From Bin5 sp965218625 (GTDB lineage: Bacteria; Chloroflexota; Anaerolineae; Caldilineales; Caldilineaceae), in the NCBI GenBank assembly GCA_965218625.1, contig CBDCLG010000016.1, forward strand, positions 558,001 through 622,000: a stretch of DNA of 64,000 nt, in the 5' to 3' direction. Positions 32,225-41,660 of this stretch are shown piece by piece. The notes beneath the pieces are model-generated. The model ran no database searches and was not told the DNA's origin. It saw only the letters and a program-made list of their open reading frames with translations. Position numbers and translations under genes: made by a program. How positions within the stretch are numbered: position 1 is the stretch's first letter; every line of letters begins with the position of its first letter.

Positions 32225-33031
32225 ATGGCATATCCTGTGTTGATCCTGCATGTCTCCGGCACGAACAGGGATGCCGAGACCGCGCGCGCCTGCGAGCTGG
32301 CGGGCGGCGTGCCGCAGATTGCGCACATCAACCAGCTACGCAGCCGGCAGTACAGACTCTCCGACTTCGAGATGCTCGTTCTGCCCGGCGGATTCTCATA
32401 CGGCGACGCCTTGGGCGCCGGCGTTCGCCAGGCGCTTGATCTGCGCGTCTTCCTCAACCAGCAGTTACAGGAGTTTATCGCCGCAGGCAGGCGCGTGCTG
32501 GGCATATGCAATGGATTCCAGACTCTGGTGAAAGCTGGACTGCTGCCGGGCACGGCTACGGCCGGCGGCCCTTCTCCAGCGCCCAGGGAAAGTTCAGCCG
32601 AAGAGCGCCAAGTGACGCTGACGCACAACCGGCACGGGAAGTTTGAGTGCCGCTGGGTGCATCTGGCTGTGGAGCCAGGCGCGCGCGCCGACTACCTTGC
32701 CGGCATTGCAGGGCCGATATTCTGCCCGGTGGCCCACGCCGAGGGCAACTTGCAGGTAGCGCACAGCCATACTCTCGACCGCCTGGAGCGGGAAGGGCTG
32801 ATCGCATTCCGCTATGTCGACGCCGACGGCGCCCCTGCCGCCGGCCGCTACCCGCTTAACCCGAATGGCTCGGTCGCCGACATCGCCGGCATTTGTAATC
32901 CCGCCGGCAATGTCGTCGGGCTCATGCCCCACCCCGAGGACCATGTCGCGCCGATTCAAAATCCCCTTGGCGCAAAAGGCAGTTTGGGGCTTTCGCTTTT
33001 TCGATCCATGATTGGCAGCGGAGCAGGCTAA
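32225..33031 (+). CDS. purQ: phosphoribosylformylglycinamidine synthase, glutaminase subunit
   Basis: This 268-residue class I glutamine amidotransferase supplies ammonia to PurL. The oxyanion strand LPGGFSYGDALGAG, the nucleophile elbow VLGICNGFQTL (Cys) and the C-terminal His-Glu pair in GLMPHPEDHV are all present. The length is that of the larger PurQ form. It starts 52 bases after purL. Confidence 0.93.
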   Translation: MAYPVLILHVSGTNRDAETARACELAGGVPQIAHINQLRSRQYRLSDFEMLVLPGGFSYGDALGAGVRQALDLRVFLNQQLQEFIAAGRRVLGICNGFQTLVKAGLLPGTATAGGPSPAPRESSAEERQVTLTHNRHGKFECRWVHLAVEPGARADYLAGIAGPIFCPVAHAEGNLQVAHSHTLDRLEREGLIAFRYVDADGAPAAGRYPLNPNGSVADIAGICNPAGNVVGLMPHPEDHVAPIQNPLGAKGSLGLSLFRSMIGSGAG

Positions 33032-33084
33032 GTGACTACTGCCGTGACCGCAACGGCAGCTGGACTTGCGGAGGAGCGCAGCTG

Positions 33085-34074
33085 ATGGATGCAACTGCAC
33101 TGGAAGATACGTTCGCCGGCATCGATCTCGATTTCCTCGGCCCGAAACGCAGCGGAAAGGTGCGCGATATCTATGAATACGGGGACCGACTCATTCTTGT
33201 CGCCACCGACCGCCTGTCCGCTTTCGATCACATCCTTGGACTGGTGCCGTTCAAGGGGCAGGTCCTGAATCAACTGTCCGCCTTCTGGTTCGAACAAACG
33301 GGCGACATTGTCAGCAATCACTTCGACGAGTCTCCCGATCCGAATGTGACGGTCGGCCGAAACTGCCAGCCCTTACCTGTCGAAGTCGTCGTCCGCGGTT
33401 ACATCTCTGGTGTGACAAAGACGAGCCTCTGGTATCGCTACAGCCTGGGCGAACGCAAAATATATGGTCTCGACTTCCCCGACGGAATGGCCAAAAACGA
33501 TCCCTTGCCGCAACCGGTCATAACACCGACCACCAAAGCGCAAAAGGGAGGCCACGACGAACGCATTACCGGCGCCCAAATCGTCGAAAGCGGCTTGGTT
33601 GAAAGGCCACTGTGGGAATTCGTTTGCGAAGCCTCATTGGCGCTCTTTCGCCGGGGACAAGAGATCTCAGCCGCAGGCGGGCTGCTGCTCGTGGACACCA
33701 AGTACGAGTTCGGGCTGGCTGAAGACGGCGAGCTGCTCCTGATCGACGAGGTCCACACGCCTGATTCGAGCCGATTCTGGTCGGCGGCGAGTTACGAGGA
33801 GTTGAAGGCAGATCGTTCGCAGAGCAATGACAAGAGTGCAAAGCCCGAAGAACCTGAGAACTTCGACAAGGAGTACGTCCGCCTGGCATATGCCGCGCAG
33901 GGATACAGGGGTGATGGCCTACCGTCGCCGCTGCCGGACGGGTTGGCGCTCGAGGCGGCTGCGAGATACATCCGTTCCTACGAGCTTCTCACAGGGCGCG
34001 CCTTTGCGCCGGGGGAGCTGCCGGTGGCCAGCAGAGTGGCGAGCAGCCTAGGCAAACTCTTCGCGACTGCCTGA
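33085..34074 (+). CDS. purC: SAICAR synthetase
   Basis: This 329-residue phosphoribosylaminoimidazole-succinocarboxamide synthase ligates aspartate to CAIR. KRSGKVRDIYEYGDRLILVATDRLSAFD is the ATP-binding start, VRGYISGV is the family block and LVDTKYEFGL...LIDEVHTPDSSRFW is the second signature. The insertion GLDFPDGMAKNDPLPQPVITPTTK marks the longer SAICAR form. Ribosome site GGAGGAGCGCAGCTG. Next in line after purQ. Confidence 0.94.
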   Translation: MDATALEDTFAGIDLDFLGPKRSGKVRDIYEYGDRLILVATDRLSAFDHILGLVPFKGQVLNQLSAFWFEQTGDIVSNHFDESPDPNVTVGRNCQPLPVEVVVRGYISGVTKTSLWYRYSLGERKIYGLDFPDGMAKNDPLPQPVITPTTKAQKGGHDERITGAQIVESGLVERPLWEFVCEASLALFRRGQEISAAGGLLLVDTKYEFGLAEDGELLLIDEVHTPDSSRFWSAASYEELKADRSQSNDKSAKPEEPENFDKEYVRLAYAAQGYRGDGLPSPLPDGLALEAAARYIRSYELLTGRAFAPGELPVASRVASSLGKLFATA

Positions 34075-34102
34075 GCAGCGGTGCGCATAGGAGTAAGCGC
34101 AG

Positions 34103-34612
34103 GTGACGACACCAAAAGCATCGGCTCTGGTCGGCGTCATTATGGGAAGCGAGTCCGACTGGGATCGCTGTATGAAATATACGGCCGAAACGCTGACCGA
34201 GTTCGGCTTGCCCCACGAATGCCGCGTCGTGTCGGCGCACCGCACGCCGGACTGGATGACGGAGTATGCCGGCAGCGCAGCCGCGCGCGGCCTGGAGGTG
34301 ATAATCGCGGGGGCGGGCGGGGCAGCGCATCTGCCGGGCATGGTCGCTGGTCATACGTTGCTGCCGGTCATCGGCGTTCCGGTGCAAAGCCAGGCGCTGA
34401 ACGGTATGGACTCGCTCCTGTCGATCGTGCAGATGCCGGCGGGTGTGCCTGTCGCCACAATGGCAATCGGGAGAGCGGGCGCCATCAACGCCGCGCTGTT
34501 CGCCATCTCAATCCTGAGCGCATCGCGTCCATCGTTGCGCGGCCAGCTGCAACAGTTTCGCCAAAGCCGCGCCGAGCAAGTTCTTTCAATCCGGCTTGCG
34601 TCTGGAGAGTAA
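34103..34612 (+). CDS. purE: N5-CAIR mutase (PurE)
   Basis: This 169-residue PurE converts N5-CAIR to CAIR. IMGSESDWDRCMKYTAETLTEFG is the family start with the phosphate-binding GS, VVSAHRTPDWMTEYA carries the catalytic His and IIAGAGGAAHLPGMVAG is the second conserved block. It starts at GTG 34103 behind AGGAG. Its end overlaps or nearly touches purK, depending on the purK start. PurE together with PurK shows the two-step bacterial route. Confidence 0.94.
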   Translation: MTTPKASALVGVIMGSESDWDRCMKYTAETLTEFGLPHECRVVSAHRTPDWMTEYAGSAAARGLEVIIAGAGGAAHLPGMVAGHTLLPVIGVPVQSQALNGMDSLLSIVQMPAGVPVATMAIGRAGAINAALFAISILSASRPSLRGQLQQFRQSRAEQVLSIRLASGE

Positions 34613-34616
34613 AGAC

Positions 34617-35816
34617 TTGGCCCCTGCACAGCTGCCTCCAATCCCCCCGGGTTCCACCATAGGTGTCTTTGGCAGCGGCCAGCTGGGCCGGATGCTGGCC
34701 CTGGAAGCGCGCAGGATGGGCTATCGGCTGCATACGCTTTCACCCGAACTGAATAGCCCCACCGGCCAGGTCGCAGACCGCGAAGTCGTCGCGGCCTACG
34801 ATGACCGCGATGCGGCGCTGGACTTTGTGGATGGCGTTGACGTCGTAACTTTTGAATTCGAAAACGTCCCGGTCCTGGTATCCGAACTTGCCGAGTCCCG
34901 GGGCGTGCCGGTGCGTCCTTCCGGCCGAATTCTCCATGCCGCCCAGGACCGCCTGCGCGAGAAAGCAGCTCTCAGCCAGGCCGGACTGCCCGTCACCCCT
35001 TTTTGTCCGGTCAAGACAGCTTCCGATCTGCACCGCGCCGTCGATGAGATCGGTTTTCCCGCCATTCTCAAAACCTCCGTTTTCGGGTATGATGGCAAAG
35101 GGCAGCTGTTACTGGAGTCCGAGGAACAGCTGGACGCGGCGAGGCGGATTGCCGGTGGACAACCGTGTGTGCTTGAAGCGTTCGTCGAGTTTTCGTCAGA
35201 GCTTTCGCTCGTTGCGGCCCGCGGCATTGACGGGTCGTTTGCTGCCTATCCACTGGTTGAAAACCGGCACGAAAATCATATCCTGGACCTCACGATAGCG
35301 CCCGCGCATGTCGATTCAGGACTCGTTCGCGGCGCCAAGGCCCTGGCCCGGCAACTGTTTGAACTGCTCGACGTAGTCGGTGTTCTGTGTATCGAATTCT
35401 TTCTCAAGCCGGACAAGCAAAGGACCCATGACGCGACCAGTTCCGAGAACGGTTCAGTCGATCGATTGCTGATAAATGAGATCGCCCCCCGGCCCCACAA
35501 CTCCGGCCACTGGACGATCGAGGGCGCCGCGACAAGCCAGTTTGAGCAGCAGCTGCGCGCGGTCTGCGGGCTGAAACTTGGCTCAACCGAGCAGTTGCGT
35601 CCGGCGGTCATGCTGAATCTACTTGGGGACCTTTGGGACAGTGGTGAACCGAACTGGACGGCGCTTTTCCAATTCCCGGAAGTCAGTCTGCACTTGTACG
35701 GCAAACGGGAACCTCGCAGAGGCCGCAAAATGGGCCACTTGACGGCAACAGGACTTTCGACCGAAGCCGCTCTGGAAACAGGACTCGCTGCACGCGCGGC
35801 ACTGCAGAGGAGCTGA
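34617..35816 (+). CDS. purK: N5-carboxyaminoimidazole ribonucleotide synthase (PurK)
   Basis: This ATP-grasp enzyme of about 399 residues makes N5-CAIR from AIR, bicarbonate and ATP. GVFGSGQLGRMLALEARRMGYR is the opening, VVTFEFENVPV the first domain end and VFGYDGKGQLLLESEEQL the ATP loop. The C-terminal LINEIAPRPHNSGHWTIEGAATSQFEQQLRA has the metal-binding residues. TTG 34617 with GGAG upstream is my start; TTG 34596, overlapping purE, is the alternative. Confidence 0.93.
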   Translation: MAPAQLPPIPPGSTIGVFGSGQLGRMLALEARRMGYRLHTLSPELNSPTGQVADREVVAAYDDRDAALDFVDGVDVVTFEFENVPVLVSELAESRGVPVRPSGRILHAAQDRLREKAALSQAGLPVTPFCPVKTASDLHRAVDEIGFPAILKTSVFGYDGKGQLLLESEEQLDAARRIAGGQPCVLEAFVEFSSELSLVAARGIDGSFAAYPLVENRHENHILDLTIAPAHVDSGLVRGAKALARQLFELLDVVGVLCIEFFLKPDKQRTHDATSSENGSVDRLLINEIAPRPHNSGHWTIEGAATSQFEQQLRAVCGLKLGSTEQLRPAVMLNLLGDLWDSGEPNWTALFQFPEVSLHLYGKREPRRGRKMGHLTATGLSTEAALETGLAARAALQRS

Positions 35817-35913
35817 ATGAACGGCGCTGCCGGGTATTGCGATTGCGATGGGGATTGTCGCCTAGCGCCGGCTACTGGCGCGAACGCTCTATGGCCCGTT
35901 TGGAGGTGCAGCC

Positions 35914-37332
35914 GTGGCACCCTTTGACTCGCCCCGAGAAGCCTGCGGCGTATTCGGCATCAGCGCGCCGGGAATGGATATCGCCCGGCTAACCTACTTC
36001 GCAATCTATGCCTTGCAGCACCGAGGCCAGGAGGCTGCTGGAATTGCCACTTGCGATGGCCAAACCGCCCACATCCACAAGGGACTTGGCCTCGTATCCC
36101 AAGTGTTTAACGAGGACAACCTTAGCCATCTTCGAGGCCATTTGGGTATAGGCCACACGCGCTACTCGACGACGGGTTCGCCGAGGTTGGGCAACACGCA
36201 GCCCTACATTCTCGAGACGCTTGATGGTCCCCTCGCCATTGGCCACAACGGTAATTTGGTCAACGCGCCCCAATTGCGCCGCGAACTGCTGGAGCGGGGC
36301 GTGGGCCTCTCAACATCGACCGACAGCGAACTGATAATCCACCTGTTGGCGGGCGCGCGCGGCACCTGGCTGCAACGAATCCGCCAGGTGATGACAATAG
36401 CCGAAGGCGCCTACTCCCTGACGATTCTTACCAAGGAGGCGGTCTACGGCGTGCGCGACCCCTGGGGTCTGCGTCCGCTCGTGTTGGGCGAGCTGGAAAA
36501 CGGATTGGCCCTGGCTTCGGAGAGCTGCGCCTTTGCCACGATTGGCGCCCGTGCAGTTCGGGAAATTGAACCCGGCGAAATTGCCGTAATCGACAAAGAC
36601 GGATACGAGATCGTCCAGGGGGTACCCGCGGAGAAGGCCGCTTTCTGCACTTTCGAACAGATCTATTTTGCTCGACCGGATAGCAGATTGGGCGGACGCC
36701 TTGTCCACCGCGTCCGGCAAGCGCTGGGTCGCCAGCTCGCACGCGAGGCGCCGGTCGATGCCGATATCGTCGTCCCCGTTCCCGACAGCGGTACCCCGCA
36801 CGCCATCGGCTACGCCCAGGAAAGCGGAATCGTCTACAGTGAAGGGTTGATCAAGAGCCGCTACATCGGACGGACCTTCATTCAACCGACCGATCAGCTT
36901 CGCAAAGACGGCGTGGCGATGAAGTTCAACCCCTTGCCGGACAATCTGCGCGGTCAACGTGTTGTGTTGGTTGACGACTCAATCGTGCGCGGCAATACCA
37001 GCGGCCCCCTGGTAAAGCTCCTTCGTGACGCGGGCGCGTCCGAGATACACATGCGCGTCGCTTGTCCTCCGATCAGGTACCCCTGTTTCATGGGCGTCGA
37101 TATGGCGAGCCAGGCCGAGCTGATCGCAGCGCACAAGAGCCTGGATGAGATCAAGTCCTACATCGGCGTCGATTCTCTGGCCTACCTCAGCGTGGAGGGC
37201 ATGATGAATACTCTGCAGGCCGAGGACGGCTACTGCAATGCCTGCTTCACCGGCAGCTACCCATTTGAATCGCCCCTATTTGAATTGGAGCTGACGGGAA
37301 AAGAGAAGTTTGCCACAGTCTTGGGAAGTTGA
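35914..37332 (+). CDS. purF: amidophosphoribosyltransferase
   Basis: This 472-residue PurF makes phosphoribosylamine, the first committed step of purine synthesis. It starts at GTG 35914 behind GGAGGTG. The catalytic Cys follows a short propeptide (SPREACGVFGI), so it is made as a precursor. The glutaminase part has RGQEAAGIA and GHTRYSTTG; the PRTase part has the PRPP loop VVLVDDSIVRGNTSG. The C-terminal cysteines (YCNACFTGSYP) fit an iron-sulfur containing form of the B. subtilis type. Confidence 0.94.
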   Translation: MAPFDSPREACGVFGISAPGMDIARLTYFAIYALQHRGQEAAGIATCDGQTAHIHKGLGLVSQVFNEDNLSHLRGHLGIGHTRYSTTGSPRLGNTQPYILETLDGPLAIGHNGNLVNAPQLRRELLERGVGLSTSTDSELIIHLLAGARGTWLQRIRQVMTIAEGAYSLTILTKEAVYGVRDPWGLRPLVLGELENGLALASESCAFATIGARAVREIEPGEIAVIDKDGYEIVQGVPAEKAAFCTFEQIYFARPDSRLGGRLVHRVRQALGRQLAREAPVDADIVVPVPDSGTPHAIGYAQESGIVYSEGLIKSRYIGRTFIQPTDQLRKDGVAMKFNPLPDNLRGQRVVLVDDSIVRGNTSGPLVKLLRDAGASEIHMRVACPPIRYPCFMGVDMASQAELIAAHKSLDEIKSYIGVDSLAYLSVEGMMNTLQAEDGYCNACFTGSYPFESPLFELELTGKEKFATVLGS

Positions 37333-37433
37333 CACCTACTCCACAATTCGTCCATCGCGTCTGAAACGGTACAGAATACCGCTCTCGCAGAGCTACTCCT
37401 TCGATCAGAGACTCACAGATAACTGGCAACACA

Positions 37434-38717
37434 ATGAAAATCCTTCTCATTGGCTCGGGAGGCAGAGAGCACGCGCTGGCGTGGAAACTGTCGCAGTCCA
37501 CCCGCGTCAGCCGCATTTTCGTAGCCCCTGGCAATGGAGGCACAGCGGCGCTGCCGAACTGCTGCAATGTCGCCATCAGTGCAGATGATCTTCCCGAATT
37601 GCTACGCTTTGCGCGGGAAAACGCAATTGGCCTGACCGTTGTTGGACCGGAAATCCCGTTGGTTTCAGGACTTGCCGATCGGTTTGCCCTCGAAGGGCTG
37701 CCCGTATTCGGTCCCAGCGCTGCCGCGGCCCAGCTGGAAGGATCGAAGGCATTCTCCAAAACCTTTATGAACCGCCATGCCATCCCAACCGGCTGGGCGC
37801 GCGTCTTCACTGATTTCGAAAGTGCGGCCGACTTCGCCGTTGGACTGGACTCCCTTCCTGTAATCAAGGCCAGCGGACTGGCCGCCGGCAAGGGCGTTCT
37901 TCTGCCCGAAAGCCGCGACGGGACAGTCGCCCAACTGCGCGCCGTCATGGTTGAGCGGCGCTTTGGAGATGCCGGCAACACTGTGCTGATCGAAGAGAGA
38001 CTGTTCGGCCCGGAGCTGTCCGTGCTGGCCTTCTGTGACGGCAAGGAGCTGCGGCTGATGCCGGCCGCGCAAGACCACAAGCGACTTTTGGATGACGACC
38101 TCGGGCCCAATACAGGCGGAATGGGCGCGTTTGCCCCTTCGTCCCTGGCATCTCCCGAGCTGCTGACAGAGGTCGAGCAAACAGTCATGCGCCCCGCGCT
38201 GGCGGCAATGAATGCGGAGGGCGCCCCTTACCAGGGCATCCTCTACGCAGGTCTGATTCTTACCGACAGCGGGCCGAAGGTACTCGAGTTTAACTGCCGC
38301 TTCGGCGACCCCGAAGCCCAGGTTATCCTGCCGCTGCTGGATTGCGATCTCCTGGAGGTGATGACCGCGTGCGTGCATGGCCGCCTCGCCGACTGCGTTA
38401 TCGACTGGTCGGCCGGATCTGCGGTGACGGTTGTTATGGCTTCGGGCGGCTATCCGGAGGCCTACGAGACCGGCAAGCATGTCTCCGGCTTGCCATCGGG
38501 GGCGCTGGGCGAAGATGGAGTCTTCGCATTTCACGCCGGCAGCCGTCTTGGCACGGCGGCCGGACGCGACGACGGGGTTTTCACTGACGGGGGACGCGTG
38601 TTTTCGGTCACCGCCACGGGAGCAACAGTCGCTGAGGCCGCCGCCGGCGCCTACCGAATTGTCGAAGGCATCCGCTTCGACGGCGCGGCTTGGCGCCGCG
38701 ACATTGGACAGGATTGA
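37434..38717 (+). CDS. purD: phosphoribosylamine-glycine ligase
   Basis: This 427-residue GARS enzyme joins glycine to phosphoribosylamine. KILLIGSGGREHALAWKL is the signature opening, VVGPEIPLVSGLAD the next block and KASGLAAGKGVLLPES the ATP-grasp loop. GPNTGGMGAFAPSSL and LEFNCRFGDPEAQVILPLLDCD follow. It is the last gene of the purine cluster, 101 bases after purF. purM, purN, purB and purH are not in this window. Confidence 0.94.
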   Translation: MKILLIGSGGREHALAWKLSQSTRVSRIFVAPGNGGTAALPNCCNVAISADDLPELLRFARENAIGLTVVGPEIPLVSGLADRFALEGLPVFGPSAAAAQLEGSKAFSKTFMNRHAIPTGWARVFTDFESAADFAVGLDSLPVIKASGLAAGKGVLLPESRDGTVAQLRAVMVERRFGDAGNTVLIEERLFGPELSVLAFCDGKELRLMPAAQDHKRLLDDDLGPNTGGMGAFAPSSLASPELLTEVEQTVMRPALAAMNAEGAPYQGILYAGLILTDSGPKVLEFNCRFGDPEAQVILPLLDCDLLEVMTACVHGRLADCVIDWSAGSAVTVVMASGGYPEAYETGKHVSGLPSGALGEDGVFAFHAGSRLGTAAGRDDGVFTDGGRVFSVTATGATVAEAAAGAYRIVEGIRFDGAAWRRDIGQD

Positions 38718-38856
38718 GTGCAGGGACGAAGCGTTTTCGCGTCGGGCTGAAGGGGGAAGCGGCTGAGGTTGTGCAGAGCAGTTACAACAGTTCCAACTCC
38801 CCTGATGCAGGCTACTTTTCCATAATCTTTCCCAAGGACATAGACCGGAGGGCACA

Positions 38857-40404
38857 ATGGCTCTGATTCCTTCGATGTTGCTCAAACGCCTCTATACGTA
38901 CGCAAGCCTGGAGAACACAGAGGACGGCGTGCGATTTTCGATCAAGAACCGGCTGAGCGACGCCAAACTGACCGCCTTCCACGGCATCAGCATAGACGAC
39001 AAAGAGGTCGCCGCCGACGCCTTGTCGCTGGATTTCGGCGATGGACAGATTTTTAGCCCGGACCAGATCAACAGCGGCTCGCCAATTGATTTTCCCCTGC
39101 GCAAAGAGGTATTCATAAGCGCGCAGATTGCTCCGCTTGAAGCGGGTCAACATTCCATCCGGATTGGAGTCCAGACCTCTCCGTTCGGACGAATCCAGTT
39201 CACAGTCGATGACGCCATTTCCGAAAAGGTGGACGCGCCCCGCATTCCCCGCGACAGGGATGACGATTACAGCGAGAGCGCGATCCGCGCACGCCAGACG
39301 TTTGTTAGCGAATACACGGGGCATTCGCTCGAACATGTCTCGCAATACTCATTCGATCCGCACATCGCGCAGGGGAACATCGAGAACTTCACGGGCGCCG
39401 CGCAGGTCCCCATCGGTTTTGCCGGGCCCCTGAATGTCTGCGGAGAGCATGCCCAGGGCGACTTCATCGTTCCTCTCGCCACCACCGAGGGCACGCTTGT
39501 CGCCTCCTATAACAGGGGCATGAAGCTGCTCAATCAGTCCGGCGGCGTCAAGTGCACTGTTGTAGCCGACGCAATGCAGCGCGCGCCGGTATTCGTCTTC
39601 GAAGATGCGCGCGGCGCACGCGATTTTATCAAGTGGGTTGACGAGAATCTGATCCCCATTCGGGAGGAAGCTGAGTCCACCTCCAGTGTGGCCAAGCTCG
39701 ACAACATAGACCCGTATCAGTCCAACAAGTTCGCTTTTATGCGTTTCAACTACCAGACAGGCGACGCAGGCGGTCAAAACATGGTGGGCCGCGCAACCTT
39801 TGCCGCCTGTTCCTGGATTTTGGACAACTACGACGGCCAGGAGATTAAGCGATTCTATTTGGAGTCGAACTTCGCCACCGACAAGAAGGCGTCACAGGTG
39901 AACATCATGCGCACGCGCGGCAAACGGGTGACCGCCGAGGCGATCGTGCCGCGTGATGTCCTGATCCAGAATATGCGTGTGATGCCCGAACAGCTCTTTT
40001 ATCACTACGGGGTTGCCAACATCGGCTCGATCCTGGCGGGGGTGAACAACAACGGACTGCACTCAGCCAACGCGATTACCGCGATATTCATCGCCACCGG
40101 TCAGGACGTGGCCAATGTGTCCGAGTCATCCGCGGGTCTGATCTACGTGGAGCTGACCGAGGAGAAGGACCTCTACATTTCGATTACGATACCATCTCTG
40201 ATCGTCGCCACCTTTGGCGGCGGGACCGGGCTGGCAACGCAGAGGGAGTGCCTCGAGCTGCTCGGATGCTGGGGAAAGGGGAAGGTCTACAAGTTCGCCG
40301 AGATTGTCGCCGGTACGGTCCTGGCGGGAGAGCTTTCGCTGGCCGCGGCGATCAGCTCGCTCGACTGGGTCAGCAGCCACGAAGAGTACGGGCGCAATCG
40401 TTGA
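38857..40404 (+). CDS. hydroxymethylglutaryl-CoA reductase with an extra N-terminal domain
   Basis: This 515-residue HMG-CoA reductase forms mevalonate from HMG-CoA. The catalytic part starts near residue 135 and carries ENFTGAAQVPIGFAGPL with the catalytic Glu, ATDKKASQVN with the Lys and a C-terminal VSSHEEYGRNR with the His, matching the class I layout. Where class I has GDAMGMN it has GDAGGQNMVGRATF. The first 125 residues (MLLKRLYTYASLENTEDGVR...) have no place in classic HMGR and look like a beta-rich domain. It starts behind GGAGGGCACA, 139 bases after purD. Confidence 0.88.
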   Translation: MALIPSMLLKRLYTYASLENTEDGVRFSIKNRLSDAKLTAFHGISIDDKEVAADALSLDFGDGQIFSPDQINSGSPIDFPLRKEVFISAQIAPLEAGQHSIRIGVQTSPFGRIQFTVDDAISEKVDAPRIPRDRDDDYSESAIRARQTFVSEYTGHSLEHVSQYSFDPHIAQGNIENFTGAAQVPIGFAGPLNVCGEHAQGDFIVPLATTEGTLVASYNRGMKLLNQSGGVKCTVVADAMQRAPVFVFEDARGARDFIKWVDENLIPIREEAESTSSVAKLDNIDPYQSNKFAFMRFNYQTGDAGGQNMVGRATFAACSWILDNYDGQEIKRFYLESNFATDKKASQVNIMRTRGKRVTAEAIVPRDVLIQNMRVMPEQLFYHYGVANIGSILAGVNNNGLHSANAITAIFIATGQDVANVSESSAGLIYVELTEEKDLYISITIPSLIVATFGGGTGLATQRECLELLGCWGKGKVYKFAEIVAGTVLAGELSLAAAISSLDWVSSHEEYGRNR

Positions 40405-40880
40405 ATTGCAGGTCAGAATTCCGCGCTGGCAAGCCCGATTCGTTTCCCGGCGGGTCCCATTCGGGCCAACGCGGCGAGTAAGAACGCTGCTACCAGTCCT
40501 CGAAATGGACATATTGGAAGCAGCGTTTTCGATGGGCGACGTGCTGTCGTCACGTATGTAGGCTGCGGGACAATGAAGGTTATATTATGTTAGGCCCATT
40601 CTGCGGTCGTTCCATAGCCTACCTGGCCGCCCATTTTCTTGTTTCGCAAATGAGCAGGCATTGATGTATCACGACTGGGAGCCTCTCGAAGACTGAAGCA
40701 GAGCCCTGCGCGCAACTGCAGGCCAAGGCCCCTGAGACCTGCCGGCCCCAAGAGTACCTTCCTGGCATTCGCGCCGGTAATCCCTTCTTCAAAGAAGCAG
40801 CTGGTTAGCGATAGCCAAGGCCGGTTGATAGCTATGGGCGATAGCCGAGCTTCTGGGGTACTTTGCATAGGTGGGCGTGG
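40405..40880. other. intergenic region between convergent genes, no gene seen
   Basis: Apart from a low-GC patch near 40580 (GGTTATATTATG) the stretch shows no coding or RNA features I can support. Confidence 0.4.
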
Positions 40881-41660
40881 TCACCCGGGCCTAAGCACCC
40901 TTTCAAATTCGTCAGGGCGAGACCAGAGGGCGATCTCAGAGACTGGCTCCACCATGGAGAAGTCGGGCGGCTGCCAGATGTCTTCTATATCATCGAACAG
41001 GGAGACGAATTCAAGATCTGGTCGAGTTTTCTTATGGTGGATTAGGTCTACGCAGCCGGCCAAAACGTGCTCTGTCAGCCTGCGGACGGTACCACGTGTA
41101 CCCGTTGCCAGCAGGAATACGAAACAGGTGCGATTCGCCGTCCGAGTTTGGAAATTTATCGTCCAATCCTGGCTCGACCGACCCTGCTTCGAAACGTCGC
41201 GCTCAAAATGTATCTCCCGATCGCTGAGCCACTCGTCCACCTCGTCAGCGACAGTCTGGAGCGCCCGACTGCGCAACGTGAACCAGAGGTCTGAGACGCG
41301 CACTGCTGCCTGGGCAACTCGAATCACTGATTCGCCGAGCGCGCCGCTGGTGACTTCCCGCAGCATCAATTGGTCACTGAATCGTTCAATACGGAGGGTC
41401 TGGCATACGTCGTCAATGAGCGCTTCTTGCTTGATTGAACGCCGCTGGCTCACCGACTGTAACCCGAGCCAGTCCAGGGCGTCCCCGAAATCAGTAACGA
41501 TGTAACGGTCATTCCGCTCCAAAACGAATACGTCCACGACGCCGCCATCGGGGTAGAGCATTGGGGTTCGCACCCGCACGCCCTCCTGTGGGCCAGGCGA
41601 GCATACAAAGAGTGGAGGCACAGCCTGTTGCAGAGCAGTGCGCAATGCGGCGGCGTTCAT
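40881..41660 (-). CDS. DUF1828-domain protein of a two-gene islet
   Basis: This 259-residue protein has the DUF1828 pattern in its first 70 residues: PDGGVVDVFVLERNDRYIVTDFGDALDWLGL. The middle has a helical TFLRS-like part and the end, CFVFLLATGTRGTVRRLTEHVLAGCVDLI, is a hydrophobic core. Its function is unknown. DUF1828 proteins occur mostly in accessory regions next to small genes like the one here. Its ATG overlaps the stop of the upstream gene by four bases, so they are translated together. The gene has lower GC codons than its neighbours. Confidence 0.7.
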   Translation of the reverse strand: MNAAALRTALQQAVPPLFVCSPGPQEGVRVRTPMLYPDGGVVDVFVLERNDRYIVTDFGDALDWLGLQSVSQRRSIKQEALIDDVCQTLRIERFSDQLMLREVTSGALGESVIRVAQAAVRVSDLWFTLRSRALQTVADEVDEWLSDREIHFERDVSKQGRSSQDWTINFQTRTANRTCFVFLLATGTRGTVRRLTEHVLAGCVDLIHHKKTRPDLEFVSLFDDIEDIWQPPDFSMVEPVSEIALWSRPDEFERVLRPG

